DNA of 64,000 nucleotides from Alistipes sp. GTDB taxonomy: Bacteria > Bacteroidota > Bacteroidia > Bacteroidales > Rikenellaceae. Position 1 is the stretch's first letter. Every line of letters starts with the position of its first letter. Position numbers and translations under genes: made by a program. The stretch spans positions 1 to 64,000 of the forward strand of contig JAGBAX010000021.1 of the NCBI GenBank assembly GCA_017938765.1, in the 5' to 3' direction. Shown one piece after another: positions 23,859-32,379 of the stretch. A model generated the notes under the pieces. That model was given only the letters and a program-made list of their open reading frames with translations, was not told the DNA's origin and searched no databases.

Positions 23859-26015
23859 ATGAAAAAGTTATTTATACTCCTTTGCGCGATACTCTCTCTG
23901 CAGAGTCTTTGGGCGCAGATTGTCCCTAAGCCTCAAAGTGAGAACTATAGTGGTGGTAAGTTCACAATTACAGACAAGAGCTGTCTTGTCTACGACTCAT
24001 CGGTGCGCGATGTTGCACTCTACGCACTTGAGTATATGCCTTTTAAGCAGATTCTCTCATCGTCAAAGGTTATGCCTGGCGATATTCAGCTAACTATTAA
24101 CCGTCTACTGGATGAGGAGCAGTACCGACTAACGGTTACCGACAAGAACATCACTATTGCCGGCGGAGGCTACGCTGGAGTCTTTAACGGCGTGCAGACA
24201 CTACTGCAACTGCTGCCCGCAAATGTATTCTCAAAGGATGCTAAATTTCCACTAACAGTACCTTGCTGCACGATTGATGATAGCCCAAAGTTTAGCTATC
24301 GCGGATTTATGCTTGATGTGGCAAGAACGTGGATTCCAACAGACAAAGTAAAGCGATATATAGACCTTATGGCATACCTGAAACTCAATAAGTTACACTT
24401 TCATCTCACAGACGATGAGGGTTGGCGCATTGAGATTAAGTCACACCCAGAGTTGGCAACTATCGGTGGCTTCAGAGGTGGCGACAGCCCTGTATTCCCG
24501 CGCTACGGAAAGTTCTATGAGAAGTGGGGTGGATACTACACACAGCAGGAGTTGAAGGATATCGTTGCCTACGCTGCACAGCGCAACATTGAGGTTATTC
24601 CAGAGATAGATATGCCAGGACATAGCAAGGCGTTAGGGGCGATATATCCAGAGATACTATGCAACTATACACCCGATGGTAGCCGCACAAACGGCCTTGA
24701 AATTCGCAATGTATGGTGCGCAGCAAAAGAGAGCAACTACTCTCTTATAGAGGATATTATCCGCGAGGTAAGTGAAATTTTCACATCGGACTACATCCAC
24801 ATCGGTGGCGACGAGGTCAATATGAGTCAGTGGCGTAAGTGTCCAGATTGTCAGCGACTTAAAGCCGAGAAGGGATTACAGAACGAGAAGCAGATAGAGG
24901 ACTACTTCATCGCTCGCACTACAGAAATCCTCACAAAGTACGGCAAAAAGCCTGCTGTGTGGAACGAGGCTATTGAGGGTGGAACTCTCCCTACAACCAC
25001 GCGTGTACACGGCTGGGCAAGCATCAAAAAGTGTCTTGAGGCGACATCAAAGGGTTATCCGACAATCATTATGCCGGGCCACTACTTCTACTTTGATATG
25101 AAGCAGTCAGCATCCGAGACTGGACACAACTGGGCAGCGATATTTGATGCCAAGAAGGTGTTATCATTCAACTTTGAGAGTCAAGGATTTACAGTCGCTC
25201 ACTTAAAGAGTGTTGCAGGTATTGAAGCCTCCTTCTTCAGCGAGATTTATATTGCTGAGCATCCCGAAAAGAGCGACTACCTTGACTATATGCTCTTTCC
25301 ACGCCTTACAGCCCTCTCGGAGGTTGCGTGGAGCCACTCTCGCCGCAGCTGGGAGGAGTTTTACTCTGCTCTCAAGAGTGCCCACTACTCGCGTATGGAT
25401 GCTATGGAAGTGACTTATCGCCTTGAGACTCCGACAGTGAACTACTCAAATGGAGCTATTACAGCAAGCACCACTGACGGCTCTACCATATATTATATAG
25501 ACCTCACATCGGGCAAGCAGTCGCGCTACACAAAGCCAATTACCACAACAAAGCCATACAACTATGAGTTCTACAGCCGTCGTGGCACTGGCATAAGCAA
25601 GCGCACAGGAAGCAAAGAGTACTACGCAAGGTTAAAGCCTGCGGTAACTGTCAGTTCATCAATACCTTGCAGCAGCAAGACTCCGATGACAAATGCAGCC
25701 AAATACAACAACAGCATTGTCCGCACAACACGCGCTGCAAAGGCTGGAGACTGGATTGAGTATCGTTTTGCAGCACCACTTCACTGTCGTGAGATTGAGG
25801 CAATGACGGGTCACATACACCTACGCCGATGCTGTATGATGAAGGGATATATTGAGGTTAGCTATGACGGCAGCAACTTTGTAAAGGTTGCCGACTTTGA
25901 TGTTGCTGGAGCTACAATCAAGCCTACAGAGGCTATACGAGCCCTTAGAATAGTAGCTACAACAACAAGTGACGCTGAGGACCAGATAGTAATTCAATCA
26001 CTCAAAATCAAATAG
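23859..26015 (+). CDS. GH20 beta-N-acetylhexosaminidase
   Basis: 718 residues with a signal peptide (ends near SLWAQ). An N-terminal GH20b-like domain (~20-145) precedes the TIM barrel (~147-500): FMLDVARTWIP, LHFHLTDDEGW, VIPEIDMPGHSKA and the catalytic pair Asp318-Glu319 in IHIGGDEV. A C-terminal part (~525-718) has a chitobiase/FN3-like segment followed by a beta-sandwich resembling F5/8 type C. It removes terminal GlcNAc/GalNAc from glycans, such as mucin, in the periplasm or at the surface. Nine bp separate it from the lipoprotein gene downstream. Confidence 0.95.
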   Translation: MKKLFILLCAILSLQSLWAQIVPKPQSENYSGGKFTITDKSCLVYDSSVRDVALYALEYMPFKQILSSSKVMPGDIQLTINRLLDEEQYRLTVTDKNITIAGGGYAGVFNGVQTLLQLLPANVFSKDAKFPLTVPCCTIDDSPKFSYRGFMLDVARTWIPTDKVKRYIDLMAYLKLNKLHFHLTDDEGWRIEIKSHPELATIGGFRGGDSPVFPRYGKFYEKWGGYYTQQELKDIVAYAAQRNIEVIPEIDMPGHSKALGAIYPEILCNYTPDGSRTNGLEIRNVWCAAKESNYSLIEDIIREVSEIFTSDYIHIGGDEVNMSQWRKCPDCQRLKAEKGLQNEKQIEDYFIARTTEILTKYGKKPAVWNEAIEGGTLPTTTRVHGWASIKKCLEATSKGYPTIIMPGHYFYFDMKQSASETGHNWAAIFDAKKVLSFNFESQGFTVAHLKSVAGIEASFFSEIYIAEHPEKSDYLDYMLFPRLTALSEVAWSHSRRSWEEFYSALKSAHYSRMDAMEVTYRLETPTVNYSNGAITASTTDGSTIYYIDLTSGKQSRYTKPITTTKPYNYEFYSRRGTGISKRTGSKEYYARLKPAVTVSSSIPCSSKTPMTNAAKYNNSIVRTTRAAKAGDWIEYRFAAPLHCREIEAMTGHIHLRRCCMMKGYIEVSYDGSNFVKVADFDVAGATIKPTEAIRALRIVATTTSDAEDQIVIQSLKIK

Positions 26016-26024
26016 TTAGATATT

Positions 26025-27593
26025 ATGAAGAGAATCTTATCAGTACTAATGTTATGCAGCGCGCTCTACTCTTGTGCGCCAGCAGACCCAAATGCAGCTC
26101 TGACAGAGCAGGCCAAAAGCGAGTATCTCACTCCAGTGCATCCAGGAGGCGAGGCTCGTCCATTCTGGAACGGCTTTGCAAAGAAATTTATCTATGCACC
26201 AGCCTTTGATTTTAGCGTAGTAGAGGGTGCGGTGCAGTATCGCTACACAGTAACATCAGAGAGCGGTCAGAGTTGGAGTTTTACCTCTGACTCTCCACAG
26301 AGTGCGCTTTCGCCAATCTGGACTTCTATTCCAGAGGGTACAAATGTTGCGCTCAAAGTAGAGGCTCTAAATGGCAGTGGAGAGGTTGTAGGAGTGGCTG
26401 GCGAGCGCAGTTTCTTCCGCGACTACGGCTTTAACCCGCCATACACAGGTGCTGTAAGAAGCTATCGCGAGGCGGCTATTCTCGGACTGCTATATGTGCA
26501 TACAATGCCTCAAGTTCAGAGCTTTGCAACAAGCGTAGAGCCTGATATGAGCTATCCACACTTTACCTATCCGTGCAAGATTATCGGTGCAGTGGTTAAG
26601 ACAGAGGTGTTGCTCGCCAAGCTCCTTCCACACTACAGCGACAATGCGCTTGCTATTGCTCGTGGGGCGGCGCAGTTCCTTATAGACCACTCTCGCAAAG
26701 CTGATGAGCCGTTGGCTTACTTTCCACCGACATACTACAAGAATCTAATTCACTCAAAGGAGAGCTGGAATCAGGGCAAGACTATGGCTCTTGAGGCTGC
26801 ATCGGCAGCAGAGGCATTCCTTGACCTCTACAATGCTACGGGCGAAGAGAAGTATCTCAATCACGCATTAGGCATTGCCGACACATATCTGCGCTTGCAG
26901 TGCGAGGATGGCTCTTGGCACATCAAGTACGATTTTACTACTGGCGAGCCAGTGAACAACAGCAAGGCGATGCTACACCCGCTGCTTCGCTACTTCCTAC
27001 GCCTTGAGACAGAGTATGGTCAGACAAAGTACACAGAGGCTCGTCTGAAGGGTGAGAAGTGGATGGCAGAGCATATTGTCAATCGCTTTGATATGACAGG
27101 TCAGTTTGAGGATGTGACAGTAGTAGGTCTTCAGCCATATGAGAACTTAACAAACTGCACTGCAGCACCTTATGCAACTTATCTACTCAGTCGTGAGGCG
27201 AGCGAGGCAGATATTAACACCGCCTATGAGCTTGTGCGCTTCAGCGAAGACCAGTTCGTTTACTGGGATATGCCACTTGGCAAAGATGGATACAAGCGCG
27301 ATGCTACACCTTGCGTATTTGAGCAGTACAAGTACGCTATGCCAGTAGATAACAGCTCTTGCAATGTGGCAAACGCAATGCTATCCCTCTATGAGAAGAC
27401 TGGCGACGAGCTGATGAAGGCGAAGGCTAAGGCTCTTATTGACAACATCACCGTAACACAGTGCGTCAATACTGGTAAAATCCTCACTACTTGGCGCATC
27501 CGCCATAACTACAAGCCATCCTTCTGGATTAACTGCTCATACAGCTCTGCTTGCACACTGCTGCGTATGGATGAGCTATCAAAAGAGAAGTAG
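26025..27593 (+). CDS. Lipoprotein with alpha/alpha-toroid (six-hairpin-like) fold
   Basis: 522 residues. Lipobox LYSC gives a lipoprotein. Residues ~40-140 look like an Ig/FN3-type beta domain (YRYTVTSESGQSWSF). The rest is helical with repeated hairpin-like motifs (AAEAFLDLYNATGEEKYLNHALGIADTYL and the related KTGDELMKAKAKALID), resembling six-hairpin glycosidases or AGE/GH88-type enzymes. The exact family was not recognised. The operon with a GH20 enzyme suggests glycan degradation; the reaction is unknown. Confidence 0.7.
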   Translation: MKRILSVLMLCSALYSCAPADPNAALTEQAKSEYLTPVHPGGEARPFWNGFAKKFIYAPAFDFSVVEGAVQYRYTVTSESGQSWSFTSDSPQSALSPIWTSIPEGTNVALKVEALNGSGEVVGVAGERSFFRDYGFNPPYTGAVRSYREAAILGLLYVHTMPQVQSFATSVEPDMSYPHFTYPCKIIGAVVKTEVLLAKLLPHYSDNALAIARGAAQFLIDHSRKADEPLAYFPPTYYKNLIHSKESWNQGKTMALEAASAAEAFLDLYNATGEEKYLNHALGIADTYLRLQCEDGSWHIKYDFTTGEPVNNSKAMLHPLLRYFLRLETEYGQTKYTEARLKGEKWMAEHIVNRFDMTGQFEDVTVVGLQPYENLTNCTAAPYATYLLSREASEADINTAYELVRFSEDQFVYWDMPLGKDGYKRDATPCVFEQYKYAMPVDNSSCNVANAMLSLYEKTGDELMKAKAKALIDNITVTQCVNTGKILTTWRIRHNYKPSFWINCSYSSACTLLRMDELSKEK

Positions 27594-27641
27594 TTTGTAA
27601 TATTTTATCACTTTTGCAGTCTTATAGTAAAACAACTCATA

Positions 27642-28166
27642 ATGACTGACAAAGAACTGATAACCCGAATAGTTTTGCATAACGACACCGAGGCATTCTC
27701 CGTTGTTATGCAGAGGTATTCGGGTTTAGTCTTCTCTACAGCGCTATCAATAGTCAAAGATTACGCTCTTGCCGAGGAGGTTATGCAACTATCACTTATC
27801 AAGGCGTACAAAAACCTTCATCATTGGCGTAGCGGAACTTCACTTGCCCCATACCTACGGATGATTACTCACAATCAGGCTATAGATACACTAAAAAGCC
27901 GACAAAAGGAGCGGCATAGCGATATTAGCGCTATTTCCGTTGCCGATGAAGATAGCGAGGAGCATTACCAACTGCTTGAGGCAATGGATAGAGCAATAGC
28001 ACGCCTAACGGCTGATGAGCGCGAGATTATTGAGATGCATTACTACCAAAAACTAAAAACTAAACAAATAGCAGAGCAGACAGGGCTTAGCGAAGCGAAT
28101 GTACTTGTTCGCCTACATAGAATACGCACAAAACTAAAAACAATGATTGAGAATGAAGAGGATTGA
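27642..28166 (+). CDS. ECF-type RNA polymerase sigma factor
   Basis: 174 residues. Region 2 (YALAEEVMQLSLIKAYKNLH, APYLRMITHNQAIDTLKS) and region 4 (EIIEMHYYQKLKTKQIAEQTGLSEANVLVRLHRIRTKL) are clear. It heads a plus-strand operon with two small membrane-protein genes and overlaps the next start by 14 bp. It differs in sequence from the ECF at 7923-8483 but sits in a similar three-gene layout. Confidence 0.93.
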   Translation: MTDKELITRIVLHNDTEAFSVVMQRYSGLVFSTALSIVKDYALAEEVMQLSLIKAYKNLHHWRSGTSLAPYLRMITHNQAIDTLKSRQKERHSDISAISVADEDSEEHYQLLEAMDRAIARLTADEREIIEMHYYQKLKTKQIAEQTGLSEANVLVRLHRIRTKLKTMIENEED

Positions 28167-28473
28167 CGACAAACAAATAGACAGGCTTATCAGTGAGAGT
28201 CTACAGCAACAGCATATCATTGAGAGTATCAACACACAAGTGCTTGCAGAGGTCAAAAAGTATAATCGGACTCGCAGGTGGAGAGCCGCTATGCGCCTTA
28301 TCGCATTCTCTTTTGGTGTGCCTACGATGATGGCAGTAATGGGGTATTGCGCATACCTAATATTGATAACGGCACAGAGTGTAATGAGCTATATGTTAGT
28401 TGCCACAACTATTATCTCGGCACTCTTTATGGCAATATACTCGGTTGCAAATTTTTCTTTAGATGAGGTGTAA
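28153..28473 (+). CDS. Two-pass membrane protein, candidate sigma modulator
   Basis: 106 residues from the ATG at 28153, inside the end of the sigma gene. A ~45-residue basic N-terminal cytoplasmic part precedes two hydrophobic helices (LIAFSFGVPTMMAVMGYCAYLIL and MLVATTIISALFMAIYSVA). No ZAS or FecR motif is present. Translation coupling with the sigma gene suggests an anti-sigma role, which is inferred. Confidence 0.55.
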   Translation: MKRIDDKQIDRLISESLQQQHIIESINTQVLAEVKKYNRTRRWRAAMRLIAFSFGVPTMMAVMGYCAYLILITAQSVMSYMLVATTIISALFMAIYSVANFSLDEV

Positions 28474-28530
28474 TAATTCGCTTAGTCTCAAGTCTTTAAT
28501 ACGAAGTTAAACTAAAACAAAAAAACTATT

Positions 28531-28941
28531 ATGGATTCCTTCACTATCAGGTACATTATGGATAGCTTACTAACCGCAGCTACCATTATCACTCCGATTG
28601 TTCTCTTCTTTGTAGCCTATGTTCGCAACAAGAGAGCCGAACACGAACTACGCATGCGACTTTTAGAGAACAACTCAAACCCCGAACTCGCCAAAGTGCT
28701 CATAGAGAGTAAACTCAAAAAAGAGCCAAAGCTCGTAATGCTCCGCATAGGTTTGCCAGCAATCTTTGCCTCTCTCTTCGGTGGCGGGTTTGTCTATATA
28801 CTCAACCAAACCGCATCAAAGGAGTTTGAAGGAGCAGTGCTACTGCTAATCTTTACAGTTGCCTTCGGCATTGGGCTTGGTCTTGTAACAGCACTTATAA
28901 TTGAACACAAACTGCTCAAAAAGGCAGAAGAGACAAAGTAA
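28531..28941 (+). CDS. DUF6249-type membrane protein
   Basis: 136 residues. Three hydrophobic segments (ATIITPIVLFFVAYV, LRIGLPAIFASLFGGGFVYI, VLLLIFTVAFGIGLGLVTALII) with a charged helix after the first (KRAEHELRMRLLENN) match the DUF6249 pattern that often follows ECF sigma genes in Bacteroidetes. Function unknown. Met10 is an alternative start. It probably closes the sigma operon. Confidence 0.65.
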   Translation: MDSFTIRYIMDSLLTAATIITPIVLFFVAYVRNKRAEHELRMRLLENNSNPELAKVLIESKLKKEPKLVMLRIGLPAIFASLFGGGFVYILNQTASKEFEGAVLLLIFTVAFGIGLGLVTALIIEHKLLKKAEETK

Positions 28942-28952
28942 GACGTGTCTCC

Positions 28953-28973
28953 AGAGTCCACCAGTTGGACTCT
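28953..28973 (+). terminator. Probable terminator of the second ECF operon
   Basis: An 8-bp perfect stem AGAGTCCA/TGGACTCT with a 5-nt loop lies 12 bp after the DUF6249 stop. The following tract is only weakly T-rich (TTGCCCTTT), so efficiency may be modest. Confidence 0.5.
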
Positions 28974-29005
28974 TTGCCCTTTCCACTACAACCTTTTATC
29001 TCAAC

Positions 29006-29048
29006 AAAAAAACTCCCAACGATGGCTGTGATATCCATTGCTGGGAGT
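29006..29048 (-). terminator. Intrinsic terminator of pheT
   Basis: On the minus strand, ACTCCCAGCAATGG pairs with CCATCGTTGGGAGT, followed by a run of seven T. It lies 20 bp after the pheT stop. The stem closely resembles the one at 62002-62055. Confidence 0.88.
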
Positions 29049-29067
29049 CTCTATTTATGACAACAGA

Positions 29068-31530
29068 CTATCTAACTGTTGCGCCTGCCTGCTTCTCAAA
29101 GGCAGCCTGAAGATTAGCCATAGTGCGCTCAATAGCCTTATCAGTAAGGGTTTGGCTCTTATCCTCAAGGATGAAAGAGAGTGCGTAAGACTTCTTGCCC
29201 TCTGGCAACTTATCGCCCTCGTAGACATCAAACAGAGCTACACTCTTGAGCAGTTTACGCTCGGTAGCAAATGCGATAGCGCGCAGAGTAGCGAATGTCA
29301 CACTCTTATCAACAAGCAGTGCAAGGTCGCGCTTAACCTCTGGGTACTTCGGAAGCTCGGTAACGGTAATCTTATGCTTGCGAGTAGCCTTAATTAGAGT
29401 ATCAAAGTCAATCTCGGCGAAGAAAACCTCCTGCTTAATGCCCATACTCTTGCAGAGTTTACCTGCAATCTGACCCATCCAGACAAGTGGCTTCTTGTTG
29501 ATAGTAAGGCAGATAGCATCGCCAAAGATATCAAAGTCGCAGCTCTCGCACTTAAGGTCGTAGATATTGAGTCCAAATCGCTTGAGCAGAAGCTCTACTG
29601 TTGCGCGCAGAGTGAAGAATGAGCTGCTTGCGCTCTTGCAGTTCCACGATGGAGCAGCGTCGCCACCTGTAACAGTGATAGCAAGGCGATAGTTCTCGCT
29701 ATATGCTGCAAGTGGATTCTCTTCGGTAGCAGCCTCGGCATTATAGTAGTAGCAGTTACCAGCCTCATAGAGCTTTAGGTCTGCATTCTTGTGGTTGATA
29801 TTCAGCGCCACAGCCTCCAGAGAATTGAAGACAAGGGTCTGACGCATAACATTGAGGTCGGTAGAGAGTGGATTGAGAATCTTAACACAATTCTCTGCCT
29901 TATAGCACTCAAGAGCCTCGTAGTATGCAGCCTTGGTCAGCGAGTTAGACATAATCTCGGTATAGCCACGCGCAGTGAGCATATCCGACACCATATTAAC
30001 CAGTCGGGTCTTATCAGGCTTCTGAACATATGAGAGGGTAGAGTTCACATGTGTAGGAATCTCAATGTTATTATAGCCATAAATTCTCAGCACATCCTCC
30101 ACAAGGTCAGCCTCGCGCTGAACATCTACACGGTATGGCGGTACGGCAACAGAGAGAACACCATTCTCCTCCTTCTCAATAACCACATCAAGGGCAGTGA
30201 TAATGCTCTTAATAGTCTCATTCTCAATATCCTTACCGATAAGCATCTTTGCACGCGAGAGTGAGAAGTCAAAGCGGAAAGGCTCAATCTTGACTGGGTA
30301 GATATCGGTAATCTCGCTGCTGATAGCTCCACCCGCCAACTCCTTGAAGAGCAGAGCGGCGCGCTTGAGGGCGTACACCTGCAAATTAGGGTCTACACCG
30401 CGCTCAAAGCGGAAAGATGAGTCGGTATTAAGTCCGTGACGCTTTGCACTCTTACGCACAGAGACTGGATTAAAGTATGCACTCTCAATAAAGACATTGG
30501 TAGTAGTCTCGCTAACACCAGAGTCAAGGCCTCCGAACACACCTGCAAGGCACATTGGACGAGTAGCAGAGCATATCATAAGGTCGGCAGCCGAGAGCTT
30601 GCGCTCTACGCCATCAAGAGTAACAAACTCTGTTCCCTCCTCGCAGTTGCGAACAACAATCTGCCCGCCCTCAATCTTATCTGCATCAAAGGCGTGAAGC
30701 GGCTGGCCTGTCTCAAAGAGAACGAAGTTTGTGATATCTACAAGGTTATTCTTCGGATTGATACCCGCAGCGCGCAGGTAGTTCTGCATCCACTCTGGCG
30801 ATGGGCCAATCTTACAGCCTGTAACAGTAACGCCTGCATAGCGAGGACAAGCAGTGGTATTTGCCACCTCGACATCAATCTTCAGAGAGGTATTATCAAC
30901 CGCAAAGGCCTCTACGCTTGGCATCTTAAGCTCGGCTCTCTTGCCCTGACTCTTCAGATAAGCGACCAAATCACGCGCCACACCGATATGTGAAGCGGCA
31001 TCAACGCGGTTTGGAGTAAGGCCAATGGCAATCAGATAATCATCCTCAATATGGTAGTACTCGCGAGCAGGAGTACCGACAACAGCATCCTCTGGTAGCT
31101 CAATGATACCTGCGTGGTCAGAGCCAATACCCAGCTCATCCTCTGCGCAGAGCATACCGAGCGACTCAACACCGCGAATCTTGCTACGCTTAATCTTAAA
31201 GCCCTCAGTAGCATCAATAGGGTAGAGCTCTGCACCAACAGTAGCGCACATAACCTTCAGACCCTGACGGCAGTTTGCTGCACCGCAGACGATATTCAGA
31301 GGAGCCTCTGCACCCACATCAACAGTAGTAATATGGAGGTGGTCAGAGTCTGGATGCTCCTCACAAGTGAGCACCTGACCCACTACAACACCCTCAAGAC
31401 CACCACGAATGGTCTCAACCTTCTCAAAACCCTCTACCTCAAGACCGATGTCGGTCAAAACAGTGGCTACCTGCTCTGCCGAAAGGTCAAAATCGGCATA
31501 ATTCTTAAGCCATTTAAATGAAATATTCAT
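29068..31530 (-). CDS. pheT: Phenylalanine--tRNA ligase beta subunit
   Basis: 820 residues, full length for a bacterial PheT. The N-terminal tRNA-binding OB domain (GLEGVVVGQVLTCEEHPDSD), B3/B4 editing region, B5 domain, core (VEDVLRIYGYNNI) and C-terminal FDX-ACB domain (YPEVKRDLALLVDKSVTF) are all visible. With PheS, not in this window, it charges tRNA-Phe in the cytoplasm. It is a single-gene unit here with its own promoter and terminator. Confidence 0.98.
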   Translation of the reverse strand: MNISFKWLKNYADFDLSAEQVATVLTDIGLEVEGFEKVETIRGGLEGVVVGQVLTCEEHPDSDHLHITTVDVGAEAPLNIVCGAANCRQGLKVMCATVGAELYPIDATEGFKIKRSKIRGVESLGMLCAEDELGIGSDHAGIIELPEDAVVGTPAREYYHIEDDYLIAIGLTPNRVDAASHIGVARDLVAYLKSQGKRAELKMPSVEAFAVDNTSLKIDVEVANTTACPRYAGVTVTGCKIGPSPEWMQNYLRAAGINPKNNLVDITNFVLFETGQPLHAFDADKIEGGQIVVRNCEEGTEFVTLDGVERKLSAADLMICSATRPMCLAGVFGGLDSGVSETTTNVFIESAYFNPVSVRKSAKRHGLNTDSSFRFERGVDPNLQVYALKRAALLFKELAGGAISSEITDIYPVKIEPFRFDFSLSRAKMLIGKDIENETIKSIITALDVVIEKEENGVLSVAVPPYRVDVQREADLVEDVLRIYGYNNIEIPTHVNSTLSYVQKPDKTRLVNMVSDMLTARGYTEIMSNSLTKAAYYEALECYKAENCVKILNPLSTDLNVMRQTLVFNSLEAVALNINHKNADLKLYEAGNCYYYNAEAATEENPLAAYSENYRLAITVTGGDAAPSWNCKSASSSFFTLRATVELLLKRFGLNIYDLKCESCDFDIFGDAICLTINKKPLVWMGQIAGKLCKSMGIKQEVFFAEIDFDTLIKATRKHKITVTELPKYPEVKRDLALLVDKSVTFATLRAIAFATERKLLKSVALFDVYEGDKLPEGKKSYALSFILEDKSQTLTDKAIERTMANLQAAFEKQAGATVR

Positions 31531-31560
31531 ATCTCGTTTGTTATATTATTTTCAGACGCG

Positions 31561-31568
31561 CAAAGATA
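31561..31568 (-). promoter_or_regulatory. -7 box of pheT
   Basis: TATCTTTG on the minus strand, 31 bp upstream of the pheT start codon. Confidence 0.6.
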
Positions 31569-31584
31569 GTAAAAAAGTTGGAAA

Positions 31585-32313
31585 TCAGAAGCACTTGCAG
31601 AAAATATCTGCCATTCGCTGTTGAATCTCCGAATTGCGCCCCCTGCGTGGATGCCAACCATACTCAACACCGCCCATAATCTCAGTACCATTCTTATCAG
31701 GATGAGCGTAGTAGACCGATATCTGCTTACCCGTAACTGGGTCGGGCTTATCCATAGTAAAGCCTATCTGCTCGTCAAACTTACATAGGCGCACACAATC
31801 CCACTTCTTGTCAAGCTTTCTCACGGAGCTGTTATAAGTTCGGCGGGCATCGTGCCAGTGGGTGCAGATAATAATATCAACAGGCTTGCCACCCTCTGTT
31901 CCGTACCACTTGGACTTGGGATTATTCTCAAGTGACTGACACAGAGCCGTATAGCCCTTGATAACATAGTCAAAGGCCTCAGTAAATGGCGCGTGAACAC
32001 CCTCGTTAGAACAGACATTGACATTGTGCGTGTGCATAATGACAAGGGTAGTAAAACTATCAAGCTCCTCAAGGGTAAAGAGCGTAGACTCCTTCATACT
32101 CTTGGCTGTATCTTTGATACTTGTGCCAGAGACAGCCTTATTTATAGGCTTAAGCCCCAGTTTCTCACAAGCCATCTCAAACCAACCGTTTTCGGGATAA
32201 GCAAACGATGCACCGACAATGCAAAGAGAGTCAGTGGTTATATTTTCGTCACTCACAGAGGTGCTACAACCGCACAGAGAGAGCGCTAAGAGTATCGCAA
32301 ATATCTTTTTCAT
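31585..32313 (-). CDS. DUF5040/SGNH-hydrolase-like lipoprotein
   Basis: 242 residues with a lipobox (LSLCGCS). The segment LCIVGASFAYPENGWF has a GxS nucleophile in a block I-like position. TLVIMHTHNVNV and CTHWHDARR follow, as in the DUF5040 group of SGNH-fold proteins common in Bacteroides and Alistipes. A hydrolase or esterase function on surface polysaccharide is plausible but unproven. Its -7 box ends four bases before the start codon, so the mRNA is predicted to be leaderless. Confidence 0.6.
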   Translation of the reverse strand: MKKIFAILLALSLCGCSTSVSDENITTDSLCIVGASFAYPENGWFEMACEKLGLKPINKAVSGTSIKDTAKSMKESTLFTLEELDSFTTLVIMHTHNVNVCSNEGVHAPFTEAFDYVIKGYTALCQSLENNPKSKWYGTEGGKPVDIIICTHWHDARRTYNSSVRKLDKKWDCVRLCKFDEQIGFTMDKPDPVTGKQISVYYAHPDKNGTEIMGGVEYGWHPRRGRNSEIQQRMADIFCKCF

Positions 32314-32317
32314 ACCA

Positions 32318-32325
32318 CAAAGGTA
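32318..32325 (-). promoter_or_regulatory. -7 box of the DUF5040 gene, adjacent to the start codon
   Basis: TACCTTTG on the minus strand with its G five bases before the A of the ATG at 32313. A leaderless transcript is predicted. Confidence 0.6.
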
Positions 32326-32367
32326 GAAAATTTAGCCGAGATTATCTCACGATTTTCAACTTTTTAC

Positions 32368-32375
32368 TACTTTTG
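32368..32375 (+). promoter_or_regulatory. -7 box of the UbiA-family gene, adjacent to the start codon
   Basis: TACTTTTG with its G five bases before the A of the ATG at 32380. A leaderless transcript is predicted. Confidence 0.6.
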
Positions 32376-32379
32376 CGCC

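Noticed and set aside
29761-31521. Several long plus-strand ORFs opposite pheT
   Set aside because: All are antisense shadows of a conserved synthetase gene.
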